A stretch of 64,000 nucleotides of DNA from Polyangium jinanense (lineage in GTDB: Bacteria > Myxococcota > Polyangia > Polyangiales > Polyangiaceae). The stretch lies in assembly GCF_028435365.1 (NCBI RefSeq), contig NZ_JAGTJJ010000012.1, positions 1-64,000 of the forward strand, read 5' to 3'. Position numbers and translations under genes: made by a program. Positions 49,454 to 57,602 of this stretch are shown here, in pieces; position 1 is the first letter of the stretch, and the number at the start of each line of letters is the position of its first letter. The notes beneath the pieces are model-generated. The model was not told the DNA's origin. It was given only the letters and a program-made list of their open reading frames with translations, and did not search any database.

Positions 49454-52400
49454 CGTTGCCCCCCGAAGACGCGCTCCTCTACGCCTTCCGGCGCAACATC
49501 GTCGTCGCCGCGAGCGCGGGCACCGGCAAGACGTACCGGCTCACGGCCCTTTACGTCCTGCTCACGCTCGGGCTCACCTCGATGGGGAAGGCCGACGGTG
49601 ACGAACCCGCCGAGCCGATCCCGCCCGAGCGGATCGTCGCGACGACCTTTTCGCGCGCCGCGGCGCAAGAAATCGCAGCCCGCGTGCAGGCGGCGTTGTC
49701 CGAGATCGCGGCGTGGGACGAGGAAGGAGCGCAGCCGAAGCTCGCGGCGATCATCGAGGCGCGACGCGCAGCCATCGCGGATCCGCCGTCGATCCACGAG
49801 CTCAAGCGCCGCGCGGCCGACGCGCTCGGCCGTTCCGCGGGCGCGCGCATCGACACGCTGCACGGCCTCGCGCAGCAGATCGTCCGCACGCATGCGCTCG
49901 CGCTCGGCGTCGATCCGCAGGCGCGCGTGGTCGAGGAAGACGAGGCGCAGGCGCTCGCGGATCTCGCGGTGGATGAAGCGCTCTCGGCCGCACTCTCGGC
50001 GGGCGGCGATCGAGCCGAAGCGGCGCGCGCGCTCGTCGCCGCCGCGAACGGCGTGTGGGGCGCGCGCAAGCAGGTCGCGAGCCTCTGCGACCGCCTCGAC
50101 GAAGAGGGCCTCTTGCCCTCGGAGCTCCTGCTCGCCGAACACGAAGGCGGCGCGCGCTCCCTCCGCGCCTCGCTCGACTCCATCGTCGCCACCTGCGTCG
50201 CGGGCGGACAACGCACCAAAGACGCGGCCGCCGTCCTCGCGCGTGCCCTCGCGCAGGGCGGCCCCGGCGAGCTCTTCCCGGCCGTGGCCGAAGAGCCGCT
50301 CCGCGAGCTCTTCACCATCGCCATGCGCGGCAAGACGAGCGACGCCGACAAGGAGTTCGCCGCCTTCCGCGAAGAGCTCCCCGGCGACAGCAACGCCGAG
50401 CGCGCCGCGGGCCTCATCGCCATCCTCCGCGAAGCGCCGCATCTCTCGGTTCGCGAGCGTGGCATCGTCGCCCTCCTCGAAGACGCGCGCACCCGCCTCG
50501 GCGCCCTCCGCCGGCAGGAAGGCCTCCTGAGCTTCGGCGACATGCTCCGCATGGCTCGCGACGGCCTCCGTGATCGCCCCGAGATCGCCGCGCAGGTCCG
50601 CGCTTCCATCGACGCGCTCCTCGTCGACGAGTTCCAGGACACGAGCCGCGCGCAACGCGACATCGTTTATCTCCTCCGCGAGCGCGAGGACAGCGCTCGC
50701 CCACCCGGCCGCGCGCCCATCGCGGAAAACCTCGTCGCGCACGGCCTCTTCCTCGTCGGCGACCGCAAGCAATCCATCTACGGCTTCCGCGGCGCCGACG
50801 TCGCCGTCTTCTCGCGCATCACGGGCGAGCTCTGCGGCCCGCTCGCTCGCGAAGCCCTCGCCCTCGCGCCCGAGATCTGCGCCCCCGAGGCCCGCGCCGA
50901 CCTCGTCGCCCTCCGCGAGAGCCGCCGCAGCGGCGGCAAGATCCTCGACTTCGTCAACGCCTTCTCCGCCCACGATTTCCACGCGCCGGGGGATGCGCAT
51001 CCGCGCGACTTCGAGGTCGTCTACGGCCCCGCCGATCACCTCGTCCCGGTCACGGAAGCGCAGGGCGCAGGCGAAGTCGTGCTCGTCGACGACGACGGCG
51101 CCTCACCACCCGACGCCGAGCCCGTCGTCCGCGGCGCCACGCGCTCCATGCGTGAAGCCTTCGTCGCCGCGGCCTTCGCCGCGCGCTTCGTCCGGAGCGG
51201 TGAGGGCTCCTTCCGCGACATCGCCATCCTCGCACGTCGCCGGAAGACCCTCCCGCTCCTGGAGCTCGCGCTCGCCCGCATCGACGTCCCGCATGTCGTC
51301 GCGGGCCGCGCGCTCTTCGACACCTCCGAGGTCCGCGACGTCGCCGCGGTCCTTCGCCTCCTCGTCGATCGCCGCGACCGCCTCGCGCTCGCGACCGTCC
51401 TCCGCGGCCCCGCCGTCGGTTTGTCCGACGCCGCGCTCGCGTGGCTCGGCGCGCCCAAAACGGGGTTGTCATTGCCACTCGAACGATCGGACGCCCCGCG
51501 ACTGCTCCCGACCTTGCCCGCCTGGGAAAAGCTCGGTCCCGCGGATCGCACGCGCCTCGAAGACTTCGTCCGCCGCTTCGTCGAGCTGCGCCGCGCGGCC
51601 CTCCGCCTTCATCCAGGCGAAGCGATCCGCGCGGCCGTCGCGGCCTTCGATCTCGATCGCGTCTTCGCCTCGATGCCTCGTCCCGAGATGCGCATCGGCC
51701 ACGTCGATCGCCTCCTCGGCGTCGCGCGGCGTCGCGGCGGCTCGCTCCCAGGCTTCGTTCGCTGGCTCGATCGCCGCATGCGCGACGACTCCGACGAGCG
51801 CGACGAGGCCACCTTCGCCGAGGAGGAAGACGCCATCCGCCTCATGACGATCCACGCGAGCAAGGGCCTCGACTTCCCCGTGGTGATCGTCCTCGACCTC
51901 GACGCGGGCGTCTCACCGCGGCCCTCGGGCCTCCAGATCGCCTCCCTCGGCGGCCCCAAGCCCACGCTGATCCTGCGGCATCACGCATCGAGGCCCGATC
52001 CGCTCTCCGACACGATGCTCGCGCGGCTCGAACGAGGCGAGCGGCCCGTGCTCGATTCGCTCCGCACCGAAGCGCAGGCGAAAGCAGACGAGCTCGCCCG
52101 CGCGCGCGAGCTCGCCGAACGGCAACGCCTCACGTACGTCGCCATCACGCGGCCAAAGCGCGCCCTCGTCATGATCGGCGTCCCCGATCCGCCCGAAGGC
52201 GCCCGCAAGCGCGCGAAGGGCGGCTCCGCATTCGAGTCCCTCAAAGACGGCCTCACGAAGCCCGCCCTGAAGGACGCAATCACCCGCCGCGAGCAAGCCT
52301 CGGCCCTGCTCGCCGATCCCCACGCGCAGCCTCGCGAAGCACGGCACGGCGCCGTCTCCCCGACCGGCCCTGCGCCGCCGTGGCCCGAGCGCCCGCCCAC

Positions 52401-53259
52401 CCGCACGATCTCCATCGCCACGACCCCGCTCTCGCTCTTCCAGGGCTGCCCGCGCCGCTTCCGTCTGCGTCAGCTCATGGGCTTCGACGAGCCCATCAGC
52501 ACCGGCTACGTGGAGCTCCCCGGCGATCCCGCCGCCGAGCCGCTCGAGGTCGACACCGAAGCCGACCTCGATCCGCGCATCCGCGGCCTCGCAGCCCACG
52601 GCGTCCTCGAACGCTGGCCCCGCGAGGCCTTCGGTCGCCCCGTCGACGTCGCCGACGTCCGGCGCCGTCTCGCCCTCGCCGGCCTGCGCCCCGAGATGCC
52701 CGAGGCCTCACGCATCGCCGAAGGCATCGCGCGTTTCCTCGACGGCCCCTACACCCGCGCCATCCGTGATCAAGGCCTGCGTATGCTGCGCGAAGAACCG
52801 TTCGTGCTGACGATCGGTCTCTCCGCAGCCCCCGACGGTTCACCACGCGCCCTCGGTCTACGCGGCGCCGTCGACTTCGTGGTCTTTCGTCCGGACGGGA
52901 CCGTCGACGTCATCGACTACAAGCTCTCGCGTCCGCGCTCGGACCTCTCGGTCTACGCGTTCCAGTTGCACGCATACGCGCTCAGCATGCACCGTCGCGA
53001 GCCGGAGCGGCGCATCCGCGCAGGCGTCGTTTTCCTCGCAGGCTCGTCGCCCGAGCCGATCTTCCTCGCTGCGGAGGGCGAAGACGGCACCATCACGAAC
53101 GCAGAGCACGACCATTTCGCAAACGAGCTGAGGACGCTCGGCGAGCGTTTCGCCGAGGCACGCTGGGCCGACCGTTTCGACCCCGTTCCTCTGGATCGAT
53201 GTCGCAAGCTGCACTGCGGCTTCGTCGGGGCCTGTTACGGGCCCGAGAGTACGTTGTAG
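49450..53259 (+). CDS. addA: AddA-type UvrD helicase-nuclease
   Basis: 1269-residue superfamily-1A helicase with a C-terminal nuclease. Walker A is in VAASAGTGKTYRLTALYVLL; motif Ia in VATTFSRAAAQEI; Walker B LLVDEFQDTSRAQRDIVYLL; motif III FLVGDRKQSIYGFRGAD; motif V LMTIHASKGLDFPVVIV; motif VI YVAITRPKRALVMIG. The C-terminal nuclease is IDYKLSRPRSDLSVYAFQLH. All helicase motifs look intact. The ATG overlaps the upstream stop as ATGA, so the pair is co-translated. It is expected to form an AddAB-like complex with the preceding gene. A hexamer array starts at its stop codon. Confidence 0.9.
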   Translation: MTLPPEDALLYAFRRNIVVAASAGTGKTYRLTALYVLLTLGLTSMGKADGDEPAEPIPPERIVATTFSRAAAQEIAARVQAALSEIAAWDEEGAQPKLAAIIEARRAAIADPPSIHELKRRAADALGRSAGARIDTLHGLAQQIVRTHALALGVDPQARVVEEDEAQALADLAVDEALSAALSAGGDRAEAARALVAAANGVWGARKQVASLCDRLDEEGLLPSELLLAEHEGGARSLRASLDSIVATCVAGGQRTKDAAAVLARALAQGGPGELFPAVAEEPLRELFTIAMRGKTSDADKEFAAFREELPGDSNAERAAGLIAILREAPHLSVRERGIVALLEDARTRLGALRRQEGLLSFGDMLRMARDGLRDRPEIAAQVRASIDALLVDEFQDTSRAQRDIVYLLREREDSARPPGRAPIAENLVAHGLFLVGDRKQSIYGFRGADVAVFSRITGELCGPLAREALALAPEICAPEARADLVALRESRRSGGKILDFVNAFSAHDFHAPGDAHPRDFEVVYGPADHLVPVTEAQGAGEVVLVDDDGASPPDAEPVVRGATRSMREAFVAAAFAARFVRSGEGSFRDIAILARRRKTLPLLELALARIDVPHVVAGRALFDTSEVRDVAAVLRLLVDRRDRLALATVLRGPAVGLSDAALAWLGAPKTGLSLPLERSDAPRLLPTLPAWEKLGPADRTRLEDFVRRFVELRRAALRLHPGEAIRAAVAAFDLDRVFASMPRPEMRIGHVDRLLGVARRRGGSLPGFVRWLDRRMRDDSDERDEATFAEEEDAIRLMTIHASKGLDFPVVIVLDLDAGVSPRPSGLQIASLGGPKPTLILRHHASRPDPLSDTMLARLERGERPVLDSLRTEAQAKADELARARELAERQRLTYVAITRPKRALVMIGVPDPPEGARKRAKGGSAFESLKDGLTKPALKDAITRREQASALLADPHAQPREARHGAVSPTGPAPPWPERPPTRTISIATTPLSLFQGCPRRFRLRQLMGFDEPISTGYVELPGDPAAEPLEVDTEADLDPRIRGLAAHGVLERWPREAFGRPVDVADVRRRLALAGLRPEMPEASRIAEGIARFLDGPYTRAIRDQGLRMLREEPFVLTIGLSAAPDGSPRALGLRGAVDFVVFRPDGTVDVIDYKLSRPRSDLSVYAFQLHAYALSMHRREPERRIRAGVVFLAGSSPEPIFLAAEGEDGTITNAEHDHFANELRTLGERFAEARWADRFDPVPLDRCRKLHCGFVGACYGPESTL

Positions 53260-53372
53260 CTGCCGCTGCCGCTGCCGCTGCCGCTTCCGCTTCCGCTGCC
53301 GCTTCCGCTGCCGCTTCCGCTTCCGCTGCCGCTTCCGCTTCCGCTTCCGCTTCCGCTTCCGCTTCCGCTTCC
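53259..53372. repeat. Hexamer microsatellite, left arm
   Basis: About 19 hexamers of GCTGCC or GCTTCC starting at the AddA stop codon. The complementary arrangement (GGAAGC, GGCAGC) is at 53957-54098, so the two arrays form an inverted pair around one gene. Either frame gives only Ala/Ser or Ala/Glu low-complexity peptides; not taken as coding. Confidence 0.92.
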
Positions 53373-53434
53373 GGGGCTTTCGGGACGGTTGTTCTTTGTT
53401 TTCGTCCGGGGAGGTCGATTGTGCCCGCGTGCTC

Positions 53435-53537
53435 GGAAGGCGAAAGGCCGAGCCGTGCTCGCCGGGCTCGCCGTGCTCGCTTCGCTGCGCGCGGCTGCGC
53501 GCGGTGCGAGGCTTCGCCTCGCAGCCTTTCGCCTTCC
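53435..53537 (+). other. Long inverted repeat in leader of four-helix-bundle gene
   Basis: GGAAGGCGAAAGGC (53435-53448) is perfectly complementary to GCCTTTCGCCTTCC (53524-53537). The internal part has more hairpins (GCGAGGCTTCGCCTCGC around 53507-53523, GCTGCGCGCGGCTGCGCGC). It lies 50 bp upstream of the gene start and could be a structured RNA leader or the footprint of a small mobile palindrome. Confidence 0.55.
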
Positions 53538-53589
53538 TCCGCGCGCGGGCCGGGGTCCGGGGTCCCCGGTCGGGGATACGGAGGAAACA

Positions 53590-53913
53590 ATGGCGCTCAG
53601 GATTTATAGCGTGGCGATCGAGATGCTCAGGACATTGCGACCGGTGATCGAACGAGTCGGGACCAAGGATCCGAATCTCGGGGATCAGCTACGGCGGGCG
53701 GCAACGAGTATTGCGCTGAACCTGAGCGAGGGCGCGTATTCGCAGGGAAGGAACGAACGGGCCCGGTGGTATACGGCAATGGGTTCGGCGGCGGAGGTTC
53801 GCGCGTGCCTGGAGGTAGCAGAAGCGCTCGGGTACATCGAGAAAGCGGACGAGAACCTGCTCGACACGCTCGACCGTATCGTAGCCACCCTGCATCGCCT
53901 CACACGTCGGTAA
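53590..53913 (+). CDS. Four-helix-bundle (S23/IVP-type) protein
   Basis: 107-residue helical protein: IEMLRTLRPVIERVGTKDPN, LGDQLRRAATSIALNLSEGA, RNERARWYTAMGSAAEVRAC and LEVAEALGYIEKADENLLDT, with the family hallmark SIALNLSEGA. Members occur as 23S rRNA intervening-sequence proteins, as Avd accessory proteins of diversity-generating retroelements, and as orphans. No rRNA, reverse transcriptase or variable repeat is visible near this one. ACGGAGGAAACA gives a good ribosome-binding site for ATG 53590. It is bracketed by inverted hexamer arrays, which is unusual. Confidence 0.85.
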   Translation: MALRIYSVAIEMLRTLRPVIERVGTKDPNLGDQLRRAATSIALNLSEGAYSQGRNERARWYTAMGSAAEVRACLEVAEALGYIEKADENLLDTLDRIVATLHRLTRR

Positions 53914-53956
53914 TGACCCGGGCGTGACGCTCCCCGCAGGGCGGCACGCCTTCCAA

Positions 53957-54098
53957 CGGCAGCGGAAGCGGAAGCGGAAGCGGAAGCGGAAGCGGAGGCG
54001 GAAGCGGAAGCGGAAGCGGAAGCGGAGGCGGAAGCGGCAGCGGCAGCAGCAGCGGCAGCGGCAGCGGCAGCGGCAGCGGCAGCGGCAGCGGCAGCGGG
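53957..54098. repeat. Hexamer microsatellite, right arm
   Basis: About 23 hexamers, first GGAAGC then mostly GGCAGC, running right up to the sigma-factor remnant. It is the inverted partner of the left arm at 53259-53372. The order also mirrors: the GCTTCC-rich part is nearer the gene in the left arm and GGAAGC-rich part is nearer the gene in the right arm. Confidence 0.92.
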
Positions 54099-54174
54099 AT
54101 GCTCCTGCAGGCGATGTATGGGATGTTTCGGCTCAAGCGATTCCTTGGGAAGCTCCGGCCACGCATCCGGGGCC

Positions 54175-54303
54175 GTGGTGCTGCCGTATCTGGAGGGCCG
54201 TTCGATCCGGGAGATCGCCGGATCGCTCGGGCTCCCGACGAAGACCGTCCATGGCCGCCTGCATCTCGCTCGGGAGCACCTGAAGACGCTCGCGCTCGCT
54301 TGA
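54175..54303 (+). pseudogene. C-terminal remnant of an ECF sigma factor
   Basis: VVLPYLEGRSIREIAGSLGL then PTKTVHGRLHLAREHLKTLA is a sigma-70 region-4 HTH (LPxxxREV-less ECF style). Region 2 is missing and the sequence upstream is hexamer repeat and out-of-frame DNA. A GTG at 54175 could start a 42-residue peptide, but a truncated gene is the simpler reading. The right hexamer arm lies about 75 bp upstream and may mark the break. Confidence 0.6.
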
Positions 54304-54381
54304 CGCGCCGGCGAGTTCGCCGGCCCGCTCTCCCCGCTCCGCTGCTCCCTCCCGCCGCGTCTTTCCATCGAAGGAGCCGAC

Positions 54382-55062
54382 TCAATCCGGATCCACGAGC
54401 GAAAGGACAGCCCGTAGACCAGCATTGGGTATGGCGAGCGCGGCGTACGCGACGAAGAGCTTCAGGGCGAGGCCGTGCTTCTTCGTGGTGAGCCAGTTTG
54501 CCCCAATGCGGAGCAGGCCCGTGAGCCAAAGCCCGCAGCCTGCGGCTACGGCCAGGCCGCACACGAAATCGATCCCTTTCACGCTTTGGGGCAGGGATGT
54601 AACGAATTGGCTCGTCGTTCCCGAGAATGCTGCCAGCCACATCAGCAGGGCGCCAAGGAGGCAGAACGGCGCCGTGACGACGAAGAGGAGTGGGAAACTC
54701 GCCATGACGAGGTACGCGCGCGTGTGATCGATCGTCACGGGTCCGCTCGCCCTGCGCCCCGCGCGATGGAGGAGGACGACCGCCGTGAGTGCTGCGGCGA
54801 GCACGGCGCAGGAGGGGCCCACGGAGCGGAGCACGATAAAACACGTGATCGACGGGGCAATTTTCTCTGCATGAAAGTAGCTCAGCGCGTAGGCGTACTC
54901 GAAACTCACCAGACAGCCTCCAACCAGCCCGACCACGGCGCCGATTGGGAAAGAGAGCCTCACCACCTTGTCGTAAGGCGAGACCACGTCGGGGAGCGCC
55001 GTGGCGGGCGGCGACGCGACAGGCGGCGCGTACGCCTGACCGAGGTCGAGTTTGTCGTCCAT
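54382..55062 (-). CDS. Multi-pass membrane protein of unknown function
   Basis: 226 residues, no cleaved signal, about five hydrophobic helices (LSFPIGAVVGLVGGCLVSFE; VLRSVGPSCAVLAAALTAVV; AYLVMASFPLLFVVTAPFCL; LGALLMWLAAFSG; FVCGLAVAAGCGLWLTGLL; LFVAYAALAIPNAGL). No family recognised. It lies 16 bp downstream of the small gene that follows the RraB-like gene, so it may be the last gene of the toxin operon. Confidence 0.7.
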   Translation of the reverse strand: MDDKLDLGQAYAPPVASPPATALPDVVSPYDKVVRLSFPIGAVVGLVGGCLVSFEYAYALSYFHAEKIAPSITCFIVLRSVGPSCAVLAAALTAVVLLHRAGRRASGPVTIDHTRAYLVMASFPLLFVVTAPFCLLGALLMWLAAFSGTTSQFVTSLPQSVKGIDFVCGLAVAAGCGLWLTGLLRIGANWLTTKKHGLALKLFVAYAALAIPNAGLRAVLSLVDPD

Positions 55063-55078
55063 GTCTCAGCCCCGCACC

Positions 55079-55231
55079 CTACTCGATGGGTTTGTCGGGG
55101 TCAACAACCTCCGCGTTCGCCGCTCCCGCCTCGATCATGGCAAGCTCCTTGGGCGTCAGCGGGCGCAGTTGTCGGAGGAGAGTGCTTGCCCATTCTCGTC
55201 CGCACTCAGCCTCCGAATGTCCCCCATCCAT
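55079..55231 (-). CDS. Small protein overlapping the RraB-like gene
   Basis: 50 residues (MDGGHSEAECGREWASTLLR, then QLRPLTPKELAMIEAGAANA) starting inside the last 26 bp of the RraB-like gene in another frame. It is soluble and helical, of no recognised family. The out-of-frame overlap with a normal stop at 55079 just before the next gene is compatible with a coupled small gene, but chance cannot be ruled out. Confidence 0.4.
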   Translation of the reverse strand: MDGGHSEAECGREWASTLLRQLRPLTPKELAMIEAGAANAEVVDPDKPIE

Positions 55232-55526
55232 CGGAGTACCCCCCCACCTCTGCGCCCAGTTCATCGAGCTCCCGCTGCGCAGCAACGACCGCCTCGTATG
55301 TGGGAACCATCCGTTTGGCGCAGTAGCAGATCCATTCCTCAGCTTCATCGTCGAATTCGAGCGACGGAGTATAGCCTCGCTTCGCCGCCAAACGCGCCAA
55401 TTCCGCACCCGCAGCTTGATCCGGGACAGATACAACGAAGTCGATATCCATCGGCTTCGACATGTCGCATCGTGTCGCTATGCGACGCAGGGCAGCGCCA
55501 TCGGCATCGTCGGGGTAATCCATCAT
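55206..55526 (-). CDS. RraB-like protein, putative immunity protein
   Basis: 106 residues with the ribonuclease E inhibitor RraB fold: MDIDFVVSVPDQAAGAELAR, LAAKRGYTPSLEFDDEAEEW, ICYCAKRMVPTYEAVVAAQR and GAEVGGYSDGWGTF, the family's closing GxYDGW motif. The ATG (55526, or 55523) is 5-8 nt past the toxin stop, and its AGGAG overlaps that stop (TAGGAG), so synthesis is coupled to the toxin. In this place the protein more likely neutralises the toxin than regulates RNase E; that is inference from gene order. Confidence 0.78.
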   Translation of the reverse strand: MMDYPDDADGAALRRIATRCDMSKPMDIDFVVSVPDQAAGAELARLAAKRGYTPSLEFDDEAEEWICYCAKRMVPTYEAVVAAQRELDELGAEVGGYSDGWGTFGG

Positions 55527-55531
55527 TTCTC

Positions 55532-57010
55532 CTATTCGAGTAGCTTTTTCCCGGGAGATTCGATCTTGTTATAGTTATCAGGGCGAGCCGGGCCACCGTG
55601 TTCCTGTAGTCGACGCGCTTCTTCCTTGAAGGCTTCTTCCCCGTTCGGCGCGGGCCTCCAGTCCGTTGCTACATGCTGGTCTCCGGTTTTCCGCTCGATG
55701 CGACGACCGGATACCTGGGAGCGCTCTCGACTACCTTTCCCATCGTACGTTTTTCCACTGGCGTGCGTGTTCGTATATGATCCTGTTTCGCCGCTGCGGC
55801 TACTCCCCGACACGGGCCGCGTCGTCGTCGTGACGGTCGTCTCGTTGGGCGGCGCCACTGCCTTCGGCGTGCTCGCGACCGGAGCACTCGGCAGCTTCGG
55901 CTGCCGCAAGAACCCACCCGGCCCGCCCGCCGCGCTCGGCAGGAAGACCGGCATGCTTCGCAGCCTCTGCTGGGCCGCTCGCAGCGCCCTCGCCCCCGCG
56001 GTCTCCAGGGCCGACGCTCCCCCGGTGCCGACCATCAACAAGGCGTCCGCCAGGGCGTTCAGGATCGCGAATTTCAGCTCGGCATCCGCCCAGCCTTTGC
56101 CATACCCCTTGAGAAATGCCTCCCAGGCGATCTTGGCGAGCCCCTCGTCGTCGTACGTCGGCAGGTCCGGGATTGCATTCAGCTGTTTGGCCAGACCGGT
56201 CTGGATGTCCTCCACGAATCTGGCCCCCCTCCAAACCCCTAGATCGAAGATCCGCGCCTGTCCTCTCTGGATGGTGTCCCTCGTTTCCTCCGCCCTGCCG
56301 AGCGTCTCGCCCCATAGACGCCCGATCCGCTCACCGGTACGCCTCGCCTCCTCCTCGGCGTCCCTCCGCGCCAGGTTGGCTTTCTGCTCTTCATACGTTT
56401 TCCCGGGAGGAGGCGGCGGACACGGCACGTTCGTCCCAGGCGTGGGGGCGGGCGTGGGAGCCATTTGCCCGATGAAACGCTGATCGGGTGGCCTGTTTCG
56501 CGGCCTGTCGCAGGGCTTTATCGCCGACGTCCGCGTCACGGTTCGGACGGTCGTGCCCTTGGCCGGCCCGGCTTCCGGCTCTTTCGCCGCAATCTTCTCC
56601 GGCGGCGGCGGCGGTTTATCGCAGGGCAGATCCTGATACGCGAGCCCCAGGAGCCTCCGGCTCTCGGACGGCGCGAGGGGGTCATGAACGAAGACGGCCT
56701 TGACCGAAGGGTTTTCCAGGAGCTTTTCGAGCGGTTCGAACGCCGGTCGATGTACGCCGTCCCCGAGTTCGTACCAGTAACGCGCATTCGGGCCGACGCG
56801 GGGATGCCGCCGGCAGACGCGAAACACGCTCTTTCCGTGCAGCTCCTGCGCCCACCCCTCGGTATGCACGCCCGCCGCGCCGCACCCGAGGAGCCATGCC
56901 GCGACGCCAAAAGCGAAGAGCACCGGCAGCCCGAATCGAAAGAAGCGCAGAGCACCGATGATCCACAGACGCGGATGCAACGACGATGCGAGCGCGCGGC
57001 GCGAAGTCAT
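55532..57010 (-). CDS. Lipoprotein-type polymorphic toxin with C-terminal GIY-YIG-like nuclease
   Basis: 492 residues. A long lipoprotein signal (lipobox LLGC, Cys43) is followed by a small domain (WYELGDGVHRPAFEPLEKLL), Pro-rich linkers, a helical pre-toxin-like region (about 215-330), a Pro/Ser/Thr linker, and at 410-492 a toxin domain. This reads GSYTNTHASGKTYDGKGSRE, RSQVSGRRIER, NGEEAFKEEARRL, DNYNKIESPGKK. GxYTNTH and KTYxGKGSRxR correspond to the GIY and YIG strands plus the catalytic Arg, and Glu plus Asn follow, as in RHS-linked GIY-YIG-type effectors. GGAGGGG precedes the ATG. The modular N-part/linker/C-tip layout with a coupled downstream gene fits a contact-dependent toxin; it lacks Rhs or T6SS parts. 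Confidence 0.77.
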   Translation of the reverse strand: MTSRRALASSLHPRLWIIGALRFFRFGLPVLFAFGVAAWLLGCGAAGVHTEGWAQELHGKSVFRVCRRHPRVGPNARYWYELGDGVHRPAFEPLEKLLENPSVKAVFVHDPLAPSESRRLLGLAYQDLPCDKPPPPPEKIAAKEPEAGPAKGTTVRTVTRTSAIKPCDRPRNRPPDQRFIGQMAPTPAPTPGTNVPCPPPPPGKTYEEQKANLARRDAEEEARRTGERIGRLWGETLGRAEETRDTIQRGQARIFDLGVWRGARFVEDIQTGLAKQLNAIPDLPTYDDEGLAKIAWEAFLKGYGKGWADAELKFAILNALADALLMVGTGGASALETAGARALRAAQQRLRSMPVFLPSAAGGPGGFLRQPKLPSAPVASTPKAVAPPNETTVTTTTRPVSGSSRSGETGSYTNTHASGKTYDGKGSRERSQVSGRRIERKTGDQHVATDWRPAPNGEEAFKEEARRLQEHGGPARPDNYNKIESPGKKLLE

Positions 57011-57057
57011 GGAGACCCCTCCCTGGCAGGCAGCAAGAGTCCAGTGGCGACCCCAGG

Positions 57058-57210
57058 CTAGAAGATGGCGTTCAAGCCCACAAGGATGCAGGCGTGCGCT
57101 CCATTACCGACAAAACCGTTGACATCCCCTCCGAGATCAGCCCCAGGGCCGCCTCCGCGAACCACGGGGGATGCCGCGAGCGGTCCCGCCATGCCGTCTC
57201 CCAGGTCCAC
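57058..57210 (-). CDS. Short ORF upstream of toxin, possibly a gene remnant
   Basis: From a GTG: VDLGDGMAGPLAASPVVRGG, PGADLGGDVNGFVGNGAHAC, ILVGLNAIF-stop. The end looks like the last strands of an outer-membrane or secreted protein, so this may be the tail of a lost gene. It reads towards the toxin gene and stops 47 bp before it. Confidence 0.35.
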   Translation of the reverse strand: MDLGDGMAGPLAASPVVRGGGPGADLGGDVNGFVGNGAHACILVGLNAIF

Positions 57211-57253
57211 GCGCTGCCTCGTCAACTCCAGGCGGCTGTTTTTACGCCTTTCA

Positions 57254-57280
57254 CCCCCTCTCCGCCGCGCAGAGAGGGGG
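57254..57280. terminator. Hairpin beside second 42/43-bp array
   Basis: CCCCCTCTC (57254-57262) pairs with GAGAGGGGG (57272-57280) around CGCCGCGCA. Flanking CACC and GGTG extend it. The loop and stem resemble the hairpin at 3768-3807 (CTCCGCCGCGCGGAG core). Confidence 0.5.
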
Positions 57281-57331
57281 TAGGGGGGTGAGGTTCGCGT
57301 GCAAACCGAGATCGGCGCGCTCCGAGTGGTG

Positions 57332-57590
57332 TTTGCAACGCGTGCAGAGGGCACAACGTACGTCGGAAACCCGGTTGCAACGCGTGCAGAGGGCACAACG
57401 TACGTTCGAAAAGCCGTTTGCAACGCGTGCAGAGGGCACAACGTACGTCGGAAACCCGTTTGCAACGCGTGCAGACGGCGCAACGTACGTTCGAAACCCG
57501 TTTGCAACGCGTGCACGCGGGGTCTGGTACGCTGTGATCAGCGTTTGCAACGCGTGCACGCGGGGTCCGGTGCGCTGCTAGCCCTTTCGG
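57332..57590. repeat. Second tandem array of 42/43-bp units (6 copies)
   Basis: Units start TTTGCAACGCGTGCAGAGGG or CACGCGG variants, continuing CACAACGTACGTYCGAAACC CG. The TTGCAA starts are at 57333, 57375, 57418, 57460, 57502 and 57545, giving periods of 42, 43, 42, 42 and 43. Each unit has palindromic cores ACGCGT and ACGTACGT. It lies between the EAL-CBS gene stop and the toxin gene start. No spacers and no cas genes. Confidence 0.9.
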
Positions 57591-57602
57591 GCGGGGGGGA
57601 AG

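Noticed and set aside
53259..53372. Ala/Ser-rich coding sequence in the hexamer arrays
   Set aside because: Any frame of a GCTKCC hexamer stays open; the array starts at a stop codon and has no own start site.
53590..53913. Diversity-generating retroelement (Avd) locus
   Set aside because: The four-helix-bundle protein is of the right type, but no reverse transcriptase, template repeat or variable repeat is near.
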